The notes: generated from the sequence alone by a model not told the origin. Numbered from the stretch's first letter, positions 1 to 10,096 are shown. The stretch: DNA of 64,000 nt from Streptomyces goshikiensis (GCF_014650555.1 NZ_BMVE01000010.1:223212-287211), one strand, 5' to 3'. A program made the numbers and translations.

Positions 1-707
<707 letters not shown>

Positions 708-711
<4 letters not shown>

Positions 712-1844
712 CCGCCACCATCGAGCAGGCCACCCCGGCCGACATCGCCGACCTCCGCCAGCTCTACTACGCCGTCTACGGGCCGCACTACCCCACAGCC
801 CTCGGCACCGACCCCGCAGAGATGTCCCGTCTCATCCAGGACGCGCACACCCTCTGGTTCGTCGCCCGCTGCCCCCGCACCGGAGCCCTCGCCGGATCCG
901 CCGCCATCCACAGCGAGGCCGGCAGCCGCGTCGGCCGTCTCGAAGGGCTCGCCGTCCACCCCGACCAGCGCGGAACCGGGCTCGCCGGGCAGCTGACCGA
1001 GGCCCTGTGCGCCGGCACCCTCGACGCAGGCGTCCTCGACTCGGTCTACGCCACCGTACGGACCGTCAGCGCCGGCCCCCAGCGCGTCGTGACCCGCAAC
1101 GGCTTCCGCCCGCTGGGCATCCTGCCCAACGCCGTGGAGCTCAGCAGCCGCGAAAGCCTCGCACTCTACGCGCGTCACTCGCCCGGAGTGCTGGACCGCC
1201 GGGTCCCGGTCGCCGAGGTCCCCGCCTCCCTGCTGCCGCTGCTGCGGACCGCCGAGGCGAGCCTGGACATCAGCTACGCGGACACCCGGCCCACACCGTC
1301 GCCGCCGACGCCCACCGGCTCCGCACCGGCGCCGCTGGAGATCATCGATGCCCCGGCCTTCGTCCGCCGCCGCTTCCGGGCGCAGTTCCCCGACACCGGG
1401 CGCTGGTTCTACCCGCTGCACACCCCGAACATCCTCCTCACCCCCGAGGACGGCTCCTTCGAGGTGTACGCGTACCTCAACCGCACCGGCGGGTACTGCG
1501 CCCTGGTCACCGCCCACCCCGACCCGGCGGCCGCCGTCGGCTGGCTGGAGCCGGTGACCCGTACGCTCACCCGCGCCGGAGCCGGCTACGTCGAGGCGCT
1601 CGTCCCCCTGGAACAGCACGCCGCGCTCTCGGCCTTCGCCGCCCAGGGCTTCATCGCCGGAGCCCTCTACCCGGCCATGCGCCGCGACGGGGACGGCTTC
1701 CACGACTACGTGGTGATGTCCCGCACCACCGAGCACATCGACTTCCGCGGCGTGGTCGTCGACCCGCCGCTCCAGCCCTTCCTCGATTCCTATGTGTCGG
1801 CCTGGGCGTCGACGCATCTGCCCGTACGTGAGGTTGCTTCATGA
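708..1844 (+). CDS. GNAT-family N-acetyltransferase, two-part protein
   Basis: This 378-residue protein has a GNAT acetyl-CoA site near residues 79-96 (EGLAVHPDQRGTGLAGQL, the Q/RxxGxG/A signature). The N-terminal half is therefore an acetyltransferase domain. The C-terminal half (about 200-378), after a Pro-rich linker, has no motif I can name; it may be a second degenerate GNAT fold or a substrate domain. The length, about twice a single GNAT domain, supports a bipartite protein. The start overlaps the MFS stop by four bases and its own stop overlaps the LuxE-like start, so it belongs to the operon. Substrate unknown; an amine or amino-acid precursor of the aldehyde product is possible but unsupported. 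Confidence 0.85.
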
Positions 1845-2998
1845 CCCCCTCGAAACCCCATCTCGCCCCCGTCGACGTCCCCGACGCCGCGGCCCTCGGC
1901 CGGGTACAGGAACTCTGCGACCTGGCGCAGCCCTACACCAGCGGCCCCGCCGAGGAGGAGCTGTTCACCGCCGCCATGGCGGAGATCAACGCCTGGCACC
2001 ACGAGCGCTCCCCGTTCTTCCGCGCCCTCCACGACGCCGAGCGCCAGGACGTCCCGTACCGGGCGCCCCTGGTGCACGCGAACTTCTTCAAGCGCCACGA
2101 GGTCCTGTCCATACCCGAGGACGAGGTCCACCTCCACCTGACCTCCTCCGGCACCACCGGACAGAAGTCGCAGATGTTCTTCGACGAGTGGACCATCCGC
2201 TCCGCGCAGCGCATGGTCGCCCGCATCTTCGACCACAACGGCTGGATCACCCCCGACCAGCCGGTCAACTACCTGCTCTACAGCTACGAGCCCGCCCGGG
2301 ACCTCAACCTCGGCACCTCGTTCACCGACAACTACCTGTGCGACTTCGCCCCGGCCCGGCAGGTCGAGTACGCGCTGCGCAACACCGGCAACGGGCACGA
2401 GTTCGACCCCTTCGGCTGCGTCGCCGCACTGCGCCGCTTCGCCGAGGACGACGTCCCCGTCCGCATCCTCGGCTTCCCCGCCTTCCTCTGGTTCACCCTG
2501 GAGCGGATGCGCGCCCTCGGCATGGCGCCGCTGGAGCTGCCCGAAGGCTCCCTGATCATCCTCGGCGGCGGCTGGAAGGGCCACACCGACCGGCAGATCG
2601 GCAAGCACGAGCTGTACGCCCGGGTCACCGAGCAACTGGGCGTCCCCTCCGAGCGGATCCGGGACACCTTCGGCTCGGTCGAGCACTGCATCCCGTACAT
2701 CGAGTGCTCGCACCACAACCTCCACGCGCCCGTCTGGTCCCGCGTGTTCATCCGCTCCACCCGCACCCTGGAGCCCCTCCCGTACGGCGAGCGCGGCTAC
2801 CTGCACCTGGTGTCCCCGTACATCACCTCCGTACCGGCGCAGAGCGTCGTCATGGGCGACCTGGCCTCGCTCCACCCGGGGGAGGAGTGCGGCTGCGAGC
2901 TGACCACCCCGTGGTTCACCATCCACGGCCGCGCCGGCGTCAGCCGCAACCGCAGTTGTGCCGTGGCCGCCGCCGAACTGATGAAGGGAATGTCATGA
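1841..2998 (+). CDS. LuxE-like acyl-protein synthetase
   Basis: This 385-residue protein matches the LuxE acyl-protein synthetase family in length and order of motifs. It has a Ser/Thr-rich nucleotide-binding motif TSSGTTGQKSQ around residues 103-113, a GGGWKGH segment in the middle, and a conserved C-terminal Cys in NRSCAVAAAEL (Cys373). In LuxE the near-terminal Cys carries the acyl group before transfer to LuxC. Known biochemistry: LuxE activates a fatty acid as acyl-AMP and transfers it to its own Cys, then to LuxC for reduction to aldehyde. The gene overlaps its neighbours by ATGA on both sides. No luxAB luciferase genes are visible, so the product is presumably an aldehyde or alcohol with another use. 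Chain length and true substrate are not determined by the sequence. Confidence 0.85.
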   Translation: MTPSKPHLAPVDVPDAAALGRVQELCDLAQPYTSGPAEEELFTAAMAEINAWHHERSPFFRALHDAERQDVPYRAPLVHANFFKRHEVLSIPEDEVHLHLTSSGTTGQKSQMFFDEWTIRSAQRMVARIFDHNGWITPDQPVNYLLYSYEPARDLNLGTSFTDNYLCDFAPARQVEYALRNTGNGHEFDPFGCVAALRRFAEDDVPVRILGFPAFLWFTLERMRALGMAPLELPEGSLIILGGGWKGHTDRQIGKHELYARVTEQLGVPSERIRDTFGSVEHCIPYIECSHHNLHAPVWSRVFIRSTRTLEPLPYGERGYLHLVSPYITSVPAQSVVMGDLASLHPGEECGCELTTPWFTIHGRAGVSRNRSCAVAAAELMKGMS

Positions 2999-5508
2999 CC
3001 GACACCACCACCCAGCACCACTACTGGCAGGGCACCTTCATCGGCGACGAGGAGGCCGCCCGCCGCCTCGCCACCCTGCCCGCCGCCGTCGAGGCCGCGC
3101 TCGCCGCGCCCCTGGACACCGAGACCGTCCTGGCCGCCTGCGACGCGCTCTCCCGCGCCCTCGCCGACCCCGCCCACCCCGTACGGGACCGGCTGGCCCC
3201 GCACCTGCCCGCCGGCGGCGAGGCGGACACCGAGGAACTCCTCGGCGAACTCGCCGCGTTCCTCGGCCGCGGCGCGCTCACCCGCAAACTCCGCCGCGAA
3301 CTGGGCGGCACCGCCCCGCAGCGGCTGAACCGCCCCGACGCCAAGGAGACCGTCTACGAGGCCTGGGCGCCCGTCGGCCTGGTCGCCCACATCGCCCCCG
3401 GCAACGCCGCCACCGTCGCCCCGCTCAGCCTCGTCGAGGGACTCCTCGCCGGCAACGTCAACGTCCTCAAGACCAGCGGCGCCGACACCCTCCTCGCCCA
3501 GTACCTGCTCGCCGAACTCGCCGCGCTCGACCCGACCGGCGCCCTCGCCGAGCGCGTCATCGTGCTCCGCTTCCCCTCCTCCCGCGAGGACTGGCTGCGG
3601 CTGATGTGCGCGCCCGCCGACGCCGTCGCGGTCTGGGGCGGCGAGGCCGCCGTCGAGGGCGTCGCCGCCCACGTCCCGGCCGGCTGCCGCCTGGTGGAGT
3701 GGGGGCACAAGATCTCCTTCGGCTACCTCACGGCCGACGCCTGGGCGGACGAGAGGGCCCTGACCGGCCTGGCCGAGGACATCTGCCTCTTCGAGCAGCA
3801 GGCCTGCTCCAGCCCCCAGGTCGTCTACCTCGACACCGAGGACACCGGCGAACTCCACGCGTTCGCCGACCGCCTCGCCGCGGCCCTCGCCGCGCGGCCG
3901 GCGCCCGCCGAAGAGGAGCTCGACCCGGCCGAGTACGCCGAGCTCACCACCACCGAGCACCTCGCCCGGCTGGAGGAACACCTCGGCTTCACCCGCGTCC
4001 TCGCCGCCCCCGACGGCACCTGGCGCGTCATCGCCGACACCCGCCCGGCGCTGACCGCCTCACCGCTGCACCGCACCGTCTGGGTCAAGCCGCTGCCCCG
4101 CAAGAACCTCATCGCCACGCTGCGCCCCATGCGCCGCTACCTCCAGACGGCGGGCATCGCGGGCAGCCGCACCGACATCGCCGAGCTCTCCGCGCTGGTC
4201 CTGGCCGCCGGCGCCACCCGTGTCACCCCCCTCGGCGCCATGACCGCCGGATACGCCGGGGAACCGCACGACGGCGTCTACGCCCTCCAGCGCTACAGCC
4301 GCCGCGTCGCCGTCCAGGCCGACGCGCGCTTCGCCGCCACCGCCTGCCTCGACGACCTCGCCCGCCCGGTGGCCTTCCCGCGCCCCGCGGGGCCGCTGCT
4401 CGACAAGGCCGCCGTCCAGGACCTCAACCGGGGCGTCGACCGGGGCGACGCCGAACTGTACTTCCGCAGCGGGGGCAGCACCGGCACCCCCGCCCTGTCC
4501 CTCTTCACCTACGACGACTACGACACGCAGATGCACGCCGCCGCCCGCGGCCTGCTCGCCGCCGGCTACGACCCGGCCCGCGACCGCACCGCCAACCTCT
4601 TCTACTGCGGCGGCATGTACGGCGGGTTCATCAGCTTCTTCTCCATCCTGGAACGCCTGGGCGGCGTCCAGATGCCGATGGCCGCCGGCCCCGACCACCG
4701 GGCCACCGCCGAGATGATCGTCGCGTACGAGGTCGACACCCTGTTCGGCATGCCCTCGTACCTCTGGCAGCTCCTCCACGAGGAGGGCGAGCGCCTGCGT
4801 TCCTACGGCGGCCTGCGCAAGATCTACTACGGCGGCGAGCACTTCACCGAGGAACAGCGCCGCACCCTCACCGAGAGCTTCGGCATCGAGGTCATTCACT
4901 CCATCACCTACGGCAGCACCGACCTCGGCCCCCTCGGCTACCAGTGCACCGAGAGCGGCGGAGGCGTCCACCACCTCCACGCCGACCTGCACACGATGGA
5001 GATCCTCGACGCCGACGAGGACCGCCCCGTCGCACCGGGGGAGACGGGCCGGCTCGTCTTCACCACCCGCGCCCGCCGGGGCCAGCACCTCGACCGCTAC
5101 GTCATCGGCGACCTCGGCCGCGCCCTGCCCGGCCGCTGCCCCTGCGGCAGCCACGCCCCGCGCTTCGAACTGCTCGGCAGGCTCGGCGAGGTGATGCGGG
5201 TGGCGACGTACTTCCTCAACTACCGCCGCTTCGTGGCCGTCGCGGAGGAACGACTGCGCTACGTCGGCGAGATACAGGCCGTCCTGACCGGCGGAGCCGC
5301 CCGGGAGGCCCTCACCCTCCGGATGGAACGCACCCACGCCCCCGAACCGGCCGTAGCGCGCGAGGCCTTCCTCGCCGCCTACCCCGAGGTGCGTTCGGCC
5401 GTGACGGAGAACCTGCTCGACTTCACCGTCGAGCTGGTGGACGGAGCGGCCCTGGAGCGCACGCCGACGAGCGGAAAGCTGCGGGCGGTGGTGGACCGCA
5501 GGCGCTGA
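2995..5508 (+). CDS. LuxC-like acyl-CoA reductase fused to a PaaK-like adenylating domain
   Basis: The ATG at 2995 overlaps the LuxE stop, giving an 837-residue protein; in-frame extension upstream is only antisense-like noise. Residues about 1-450 are LuxC-like (long-chain acyl-CoA reductase, ALDH fold), with the acyl-accepting Cys271 in EQQACSSPQ and a downstream Pro-rich substrate region. Residues about 470-837 are an AMP-forming ligase domain: the phosphate-binding motif YFRSGGSTGTP, the YGSTDLGPLGY region, and a CPCG...PRFELLGRLGE segment typical of phenylacetate-CoA ligase/F390 synthetase proteins. One polypeptide therefore carries both carboxylate activation and acyl reduction, beside a separate LuxE. 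No carrier-protein domain (phosphopantetheine Ser) is seen. I infer a reductase for two different acids or a two-step route. The fusion is the oddest gene of the left third. Confidence 0.85.
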   Translation: MTDTTTQHHYWQGTFIGDEEAARRLATLPAAVEAALAAPLDTETVLAACDALSRALADPAHPVRDRLAPHLPAGGEADTEELLGELAAFLGRGALTRKLRRELGGTAPQRLNRPDAKETVYEAWAPVGLVAHIAPGNAATVAPLSLVEGLLAGNVNVLKTSGADTLLAQYLLAELAALDPTGALAERVIVLRFPSSREDWLRLMCAPADAVAVWGGEAAVEGVAAHVPAGCRLVEWGHKISFGYLTADAWADERALTGLAEDICLFEQQACSSPQVVYLDTEDTGELHAFADRLAAALAARPAPAEEELDPAEYAELTTTEHLARLEEHLGFTRVLAAPDGTWRVIADTRPALTASPLHRTVWVKPLPRKNLIATLRPMRRYLQTAGIAGSRTDIAELSALVLAAGATRVTPLGAMTAGYAGEPHDGVYALQRYSRRVAVQADARFAATACLDDLARPVAFPRPAGPLLDKAAVQDLNRGVDRGDAELYFRSGGSTGTPALSLFTYDDYDTQMHAAARGLLAAGYDPARDRTANLFYCGGMYGGFISFFSILERLGGVQMPMAAGPDHRATAEMIVAYEVDTLFGMPSYLWQLLHEEGERLRSYGGLRKIYYGGEHFTEEQRRTLTESFGIEVIHSITYGSTDLGPLGYQCTESGGGVHHLHADLHTMEILDADEDRPVAPGETGRLVFTTRARRGQHLDRYVIGDLGRALPGRCPCGSHAPRFELLGRLGEVMRVATYFLNYRRFVAVAEERLRYVGEIQAVLTGGAAREALTLRMERTHAPEPAVAREAFLAAYPEVRSAVTENLLDFTVELVDGAALERTPTSGKLRAVVDRRR

Positions 5509-5549
5509 ACCACCTTGGTTTCCGGGCCACTTGACCTGCGCCCGGCCGT

Positions 5550-5577
5550 GCCCGGGGATCACCGCCGATCCCCGGGC
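5550..5577 (+). terminator. Hairpin after the Lux-like operon
   Basis: An 11-bp perfect stem (GCCCGGGGATC with its complement) around a 6-base loop lies 41 bases after the fusion gene stop. It has no T-tract, as is common for actinomycete terminators. It separates the operon from the TetR gene. Confidence 0.6.
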
Positions 5578-5637
5578 GCGCCCACCTCCCGGGCCCGTGG
5601 CCCCCGGGACTTCGTAGCCGACAGGTACGGTTTGGCC

Positions 5638-6375
5638 ATGGATCTTTCCGGAACACACGCTGCCGACGAGAACACCGCCCGGCCGGCGGCCGTCAAGGCC
5701 GCCGCGCGCCGGCTCCTGGTGGAACGGGGCGCCGGGGGGCTGACCCCGGACGCCGTCGCCCGGGCCGGCGCCATGACCGTCACCGAGGTGGAGAGCGCCT
5801 TCCCGCACCGGGACGACCTGCTGACCGCCCTCGTCATCGACGCCTACGACGACTCCGCCGCCGCGATGGAGCAGGCCGACCGGGACGCCGTCGCCGCCGG
5901 GGCGTCGGCCGGGGCCCGGCTCCTCGCGGTGACCCGCGCACTGCGCGCCTGGTCCTTCGCCAACTCCGGTGAGTTCACGCTGATCTACGGCTCGCCCGTG
6001 CCCGGCTACCACGCCCCGCAGGACACCGTCCCGCCCGCCTCGCGGACCCCCGCGGTGCTGGCCGGCATCGTACGGGCCGCGCTGGAGGCCGGTGAACTCA
6101 CCCCGCCCCGGCGGGCGGTGCCCGGGCCGCCGCTGCTCCGGCCCGAGGCCGTGGCGCTCTTCGGCGGGGTGCCGGACGCCCCGTTCTCGGACCTCGTCGA
6201 GCGCGGCATCGTGCTGTGGAGCAACCTGATCGGTCTCCTGGTGTTCCAGGTCTTCAGCCGGACCCACGACAGCGTCCGGGACGAGGCCGCCTACTTCGAC
6301 TTCGCCATCGCCGTGGCCGCCGAGTCCATCGGGCTGGAGGTGCCCTCCGGCCCGAAGGACACCCCCACCGGCTGA
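5638..6375 (+). CDS. TetR/AcrR-family regulator with WHG-type C-terminal domain
   Basis: I chose the ATG at 5638, giving 245 residues; further upstream is GC-rich hairpin sequence. The N-terminus has a TetR-like HTH (LTPDAVARAGAMTVTEVESAFPHRDDLLTALV compressed here as residues about 30-65), followed by a helical ligand domain. The C-terminal pattern around GEFTLIYGSPVPGYHAP resembles the WHG domain of TetR_C_13 regulators. It could control the preceding Lux-like operon or a gene elsewhere; a terminator-like hairpin lies between. It converges on lpdA with only 38 bases between them, filled by a bidirectional hairpin. Confidence 0.8.
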   Translation: MDLSGTHAADENTARPAAVKAAARRLLVERGAGGLTPDAVARAGAMTVTEVESAFPHRDDLLTALVIDAYDDSAAAMEQADRDAVAAGASAGARLLAVTRALRAWSFANSGEFTLIYGSPVPGYHAPQDTVPPASRTPAVLAGIVRAALEAGELTPPRRAVPGPPLLRPEAVALFGGVPDAPFSDLVERGIVLWSNLIGLLVFQVFSRTHDSVRDEAAYFDFAIAVAAESIGLEVPSGPKDTPTG

Positions 6376-6405
6376 GGCGGCGGCGGGAGTTCACCCGCCG
6401 CCGCC
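6376..6405. terminator. Bidirectional terminator between TetR gene and lpdA
   Basis: A perfect 12-bp GGC-rich stem with a 6-base loop starts at the base after the TetR stop and ends 8 bases before the lpdA stop. It can serve both convergent genes. Confidence 0.75.
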
Positions 6406-6413
6406 CCCGCGGC

Positions 6414-7817
6414 TCAGAAGTTGATCATGTGTCCGGCCAGCCCGTGGACCGCTTCCTTGACCGCCTCGCCCAGCGTCGGGTGCGCGTGCACGTTGCGCGC
6501 GACCTCGTGCACGGTCAGGTCCCACTGCTGGGCGAGGGTCAGCTCCGGAAGCAGCTCGGTGACGTCGGGGCCGATCAGGTGGGCACCGATGATCTCCCCG
6601 TGGGCGGCGTCGGCGATCAGCTTCACGAAGCCCACCGCGTCGCCCAGGCCGTGCGCCTTCCCGTTCGCGGTGAAGGGGAACTTGGCGACCTTGACGTCGA
6701 AGCCCCGCTCCCTCGCCTGGGCCTCCGTCCAGCCGAAGCTGGCGATCTGCGGCTGGCAGTACGTGGCCCGCGGGATCATCGGGTAGTCGAGCTCCATCGT
6801 CTCGGCGTCCGCGATGGTCTCGGCGGCGACCACACCCATCGCCTCCGCCGTGTGGGCGAGCATCAGCTTCGCCGTGACGTCGCCGATGGCGTAGAGGTGC
6901 GGGACGGAGGTGCGGCAGCGGCCGTCGACCTCGATGGCGCCGCGCTCGGTGACCCGCACCCCGGTGGCCTCCAGGCCGTACCCGGTCACGTTCGGCGCGA
7001 AGCCGATCGCCTGGAGCACCTTGTCGGCCTCCAGCACCTTCGGGGCGCCGTCCTTGCCGGTGACGTGCACACGGACCAGCGGCCCCGACTCGTCGATGGA
7101 CTCGACCCTGGTCGAGGTCAGCACGTCGATCCCGAGCCTGCGGTACTGCTTGGCCAGTTCGGCGGAGACCTCCGCGTCCTCCAGCGGGGCGATCCGGTCG
7201 AGGAACTCGACGATCGTGACCTTCACGCCGTAGTTGTGCAGGACGTAGGCGAACTCGACGCCGATCGCGCCGGCGCCCGCGATCACGACGGACCCCGGCA
7301 GGTCGTCGGCCAGGATCTGCTCCTCGTACGTCACCACGCGCTCGCTGCGCCGGGTGCCGGGCAGCAGCCTCGGGGTGGCGCCGGTCGCGATGACGCAGTC
7401 GTCGAAGGACACCTCGCGCGTGCCGCCGTCGGGCTGGGTGACCCGGAGGGTGTGCGCGTCGAGGAAGGTGCCCCGGCCGTCGATCTCCGTGATCCCGTTC
7501 TTCTTCATCAGGTAGTGGACGCCCTTGACCCGGCCGTCGGCGACCCGGCGGCTGCGGTTGAACGCCTCGCCGTAGTCGAAGGAGACCGTGCCCTCCACCT
7601 TGATGCCGAAGGTCTTGGCCTCATGGGTGAAGAGGTGCGCCAGCTCGGCGTTGCGCAGGAGCGCCTTGGTGGGGATGCAGCCGACGTTCAGGCAGACACC
7701 GCCCCAGTACTTCTCCTCCACGACCGCGACCCGGCGCCCGAGTTGGGCGGCGCGGATGGCGGCGACGTAACCGCCGGGACCCGCTCCGAGTACGACGACG
7801 TCGAAGTGCTCGCTCAT
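6414..7817 (-). CDS. lpdA: Dihydrolipoyl dehydrogenase (E3)
   Basis: A 467-residue flavoprotein disulphide reductase of normal E3 length. It shows the N-terminal FAD fold GAGPGGYVAA, the redox-active disulphide GGVCLNVGCIPTK (Cys42 and Cys47), a second NAD-binding GAGAIGVEFAY motif, the FAD-site motif YAIGDVT, and the C-terminal HAHPTLGEA motif whose His-Glu pair acts as base. It re-oxidises dihydrolipoamide in pyruvate, 2-oxoglutarate and branched-chain dehydrogenase complexes, transferring electrons to NAD+. Cytosolic. It stands alone, without E1/E2 genes nearby, as is common in Streptomyces. An AAGGGAACAG-like ribosome site precedes the ATG. Confidence 0.97.
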   Translation of the reverse strand: MSEHFDVVVLGAGPGGYVAAIRAAQLGRRVAVVEEKYWGGVCLNVGCIPTKALLRNAELAHLFTHEAKTFGIKVEGTVSFDYGEAFNRSRRVADGRVKGVHYLMKKNGITEIDGRGTFLDAHTLRVTQPDGGTREVSFDDCVIATGATPRLLPGTRRSERVVTYEEQILADDLPGSVVIAGAGAIGVEFAYVLHNYGVKVTIVEFLDRIAPLEDAEVSAELAKQYRRLGIDVLTSTRVESIDESGPLVRVHVTGKDGAPKVLEADKVLQAIGFAPNVTGYGLEATGVRVTERGAIEVDGRCRTSVPHLYAIGDVTAKLMLAHTAEAMGVVAAETIADAETMELDYPMIPRATYCQPQIASFGWTEAQARERGFDVKVAKFPFTANGKAHGLGDAVGFVKLIADAAHGEIIGAHLIGPDVTELLPELTLAQQWDLTVHEVARNVHAHPTLGEAVKEAVHGLAGHMINF

Positions 7818-7877
7818 GTCTGTTCCCTTTCGGTCGAACGGAGTGTCAGTTCCTGTGCCGGGCCCGGGTGTTCGCGG

Positions 7878-8450
7878 TCAGCTGTCGCCGCCGAAGCGCC
7901 ACGCCTCGATGTCGCGGTAGTGGATCGGCCCCGGCCCCCGGCCCGTGTTGCTGCCCACCAGGTGCAGCCGCCGCGCCTCCCACCGCCGGCCGGTGAACCC
8001 GGCGAGCCCGGCGGCGGCCTCGGTCACGCTGGTGGGGTCGTCGCGCCGGGACCGGGCCAGCGTGAGGTGGGGGCGAAGGGGCCGCTCCTCGAACTCCACC
8101 CCGCACTCCCTGACCACGCGGCGGACATCGGTGGCGAGAAGGTGCAGATCCTCAAGGTCCCCCTCGATCCCGCTCCACAGCACCCGCTCGTCGAAGTGCC
8201 CGCCGCCGCGCATCGACAGGTGTACGGGCCGACGCGTCGCCGCCAGATCCGCCAGCGGCGGCCGCAGGAGCGCAACGGCCCCGACCGGGAGCTCGCCGAG
8301 GAACGCGAGGGTGATGTGCCAGTCCTCGATGCGGTTCCACCGCATGCGCGGGTACGCGTCGTAGGCGGGCCCGAGCGCCCGCGCCAGCTCTTCCTTCGCG
8401 TCGTCGGGCGGAGCGAGCGCTATGAACACGCGGACGGTCGAGGGCTGCAT
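7878..8450 (-). CDS. thpR: RNA 2',3'-cyclic phosphodiesterase (LigT/ThpR)
   Basis: I set the start at the ATG at 8450, which follows GAAGGAACAG; an in-frame start at 8516 has no such site. The 190-residue protein has the two family motifs, HITLAFLG with His45 and a second HLTLAR near residue 130, which form the catalytic pair of 2H phosphoesterases. Family activity: hydrolysis of 2',3'-cyclic phosphate RNA ends and reversible 2'-5' ligation in vitro. Its stop lies 60 bases upstream of the lpdA start on the same strand, so read-through into lpdA is possible. Physiological role unclear. Confidence 0.9.
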   Translation of the reverse strand: MQPSTVRVFIALAPPDDAKEELARALGPAYDAYPRMRWNRIEDWHITLAFLGELPVGAVALLRPPLADLAATRRPVHLSMRGGGHFDERVLWSGIEGDLEDLHLLATDVRRVVRECGVEFEERPLRPHLTLARSRRDDPTSVTEAAAGLAGFTGRRWEARRLHLVGSNTGRGPGPIHYRDIEAWRFGGDS

Positions 8451-8578
8451 CTGTTCCTTCACGACAGACTTCGTACACCACGGGCCGGGACGAAAAAAAT
8501 CTGCCCCCGCCGTCACACTCGGGCCGCGGGATCCGTCAGTGCGGTGAAGGCAACGACGATCCCCCGGAGGGACACCCC

Positions 8579-9031
8579 ATGAAGGCGCGCATGACCAACC
8601 CGGCCACCGTTCTCGACGCCACCCCGGCGATCATGAACCTCTACAAGGCGATCCACTCCAGCGGCGCCCCGGCCCCCACCCTTGAGCTCGTCCACCTCCG
8701 CGTCAGCCAGATCAACGGCTGCGCCCCCTGCGTCCTGTCCGGCTTCCAGACCGCCAGGAAGGCGGGCGAGAGCGATGAGCGCCTCGCCACCGTCTCCGCC
8801 TGGCGCGAGGCCCCGTTCTTCACGGACGCCGAGCGGGCCGCCCTCGCCCTGGCCGAGTCCTGCGCCCGCCAGGCCGACACCGGCGACTGCGTCCCCGACC
8901 CGGTCTGGGACGACGCGGCCGACCACTTCGACGAGAAGGAGCTCGCCGGCATCATCACCATGATCGGCCTGACCAAGCTCTTCAACACCCTCAACGCCGC
9001 CACCCGCCAGATCGCCGGCGCCGCCTGGTGA
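8579..9031 (+). CDS. Carboxymuconolactone decarboxylase / AhpD-like protein
   Basis: A 150-residue helical protein with the AhpD-type redox CxxC in NGCAPCVLSG (about residues 44-47) and the downstream LALAESCAR and GIITMIGLTKLFNTLNAATRQ helices of the family. Many proteins of this family are peroxidase-like thiol enzymes; it may detoxify peroxides. The usual His after the CxxC is not evident, so activity is uncertain. A good ribosome site (GGAGG) lies 8 bases before the ATG. It is divergent from thpR. Confidence 0.88.
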   Translation: MKARMTNPATVLDATPAIMNLYKAIHSSGAPAPTLELVHLRVSQINGCAPCVLSGFQTARKAGESDERLATVSAWREAPFFTDAERAALALAESCARQADTGDCVPDPVWDDAADHFDEKELAGIITMIGLTKLFNTLNAATRQIAGAAW

Positions 9032-9055
9032 GCGAGGCGCCTCACGCGGGGCCGG

Positions 9056-10021
9056 TCAGCGGCAGCCGGACACCGGAGCGTCGTGGGTGAGCGCGCAGAC
9101 CATCCGCTCCCCGCGCCGGTTCTCGGGGTACGTGGCGACCAGCTCCGCGGCGAAGTCCTTCCACTGGCGGGCGATGTCCCGCGCGGCGAGCTCCGTCGCC
9201 CGCCGGAAGTTGCCGTTCGCCGAGCGCCGGGCGACTTCGGTGTCCTTGTTGAGGGTGCCGGTGTGCTGGATGCGCCCGGCGCAGTCGGCGGGCTTGACAC
9301 CGGTCGAGTCGAAGTCCGGGTAGCAGCCGGTGGCCAGGTCCTCGGGGACCTTGCCGGCGGCCTCCCTGGTCCAGTCGGCGTCGCTCATGGAGCTGTAGCG
9401 GCGGATGTCGAAGAACGGCGCGATGCCGGTGCGGTTCAGCCCCGGGGGATTGGAGACGCCGAGGGGACCGGCACCGGCCCTGTCGGACCAGTTGCCGTGC
9501 GAGTAGAAATCCTCGATCGGGTGCCAGCCGCGGCCGAGCTGTTCCAGGACGTCGCACTTGGCGCGGCGGGAGCGCCCGTTCCAGGTGCAGGGGGAGCCCA
9601 GGTCGCTCTCGCGCGCGATGACCTTGCCCCCGGCGTCGACCAGCCCGTCGGCGTACCTGACGGCGGCCCGCAGGCGGGCGACGGAGCCCCGGATGCAGGC
9701 GAGCAGCTCGGTGGTCGCCTCGTCGCGGGTGCGCGGATATCCGGCCGCGAGGCGCGGGGCGAGGTAATCGGCGTTGTCGCAGTGCAGGATGCCGAGGTCG
9801 AAAGAGGTGCCCTGGTCGTCGGCCACGATCGCCCCGTCGCGGGAGTCGGCCATCGCCGCCAGCGACGCGGGCTCCCACTTCAGGGCGGCGCGGGTGATCT
9901 TCTCGTGGTTGCCGCCGGAGAACGCCCGCGCCGGCGGACCGGGTACCAGCACGGTCAGGCAGGCCGAGCAGGCGAGGGCGGTCACGGTCAGTCGGCGGAC
10001 GAGCGCGGAGGCGTAGGACAC
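9056..10021 (-). CDS. CinY-like secreted protein
   Basis: The GTG at 10021 is preceded by GGAGG with 4-5 bases spacing and gives 321 residues; the longer in-frame extension lacks a ribosome site. Residues 1-33 are a Sec signal peptide ending in ARA. The mature part has spaced Cys pairs and a motif FYSHGNWSD, with conserved His upstream (GGNHEKITRAA). These resemble His-rich metal sites of zinc-dependent phospholipase C/Het-C-like proteins, an inference only. The family is known in Streptomyces as CinY, named from the cinnamycin cluster, but no lanthipeptide gene is here. Secreted; function unknown. Confidence 0.8.
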   Translation of the reverse strand: MSYASALVRRLTVTALACSACLTVLVPGPPARAFSGGNHEKITRAALKWEPASLAAMADSRDGAIVADDQGTSFDLGILHCDNADYLAPRLAAGYPRTRDEATTELLACIRGSVARLRAAVRYADGLVDAGGKVIARESDLGSPCTWNGRSRRAKCDVLEQLGRGWHPIEDFYSHGNWSDRAGAGPLGVSNPPGLNRTGIAPFFDIRRYSSMSDADWTREAAGKVPEDLATGCYPDFDSTGVKPADCAGRIQHTGTLNKDTEVARRSANGNFRRATELAARDIARQWKDFAAELVATYPENRRGERMVCALTHDAPVSGCR

Positions 10022-10046
10022 AAGACCTCCATAAAACGTCTTGAAA

Positions 10047-10096
10047 GGTACGAAAACAGTACCAATAGGTACCGTGGGCTGCTCTTCCATGGAAGA
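10047..10096. promoter_or_regulatory. GGTAC repeats and a 14-bp palindrome between divergent genes
   Basis: The 134-bp space between the cinY-like and nat genes holds GGTAC at 10047, GTACC at 10059 and GGTACC at 10068, followed by the perfect palindrome TCTTCCATGGAAGA at 10083-10096. Such clustered inverted half-sites between divergent genes suggest a shared operator. Confidence 0.5.

Noticed and set aside
4060..6267. 735-codon minus frame across the LuxC-ligase and TetR genes
   Set aside because: It has no motif and spans two well-supported genes of the opposite strand; the composition is that of a shadow frame.
6216..8582. 788-codon plus frame opposite lpdA and thpR
   Set aside because: lpdA and thpR have clear catalytic motifs on the minus strand; this frame has none and is their mirror.
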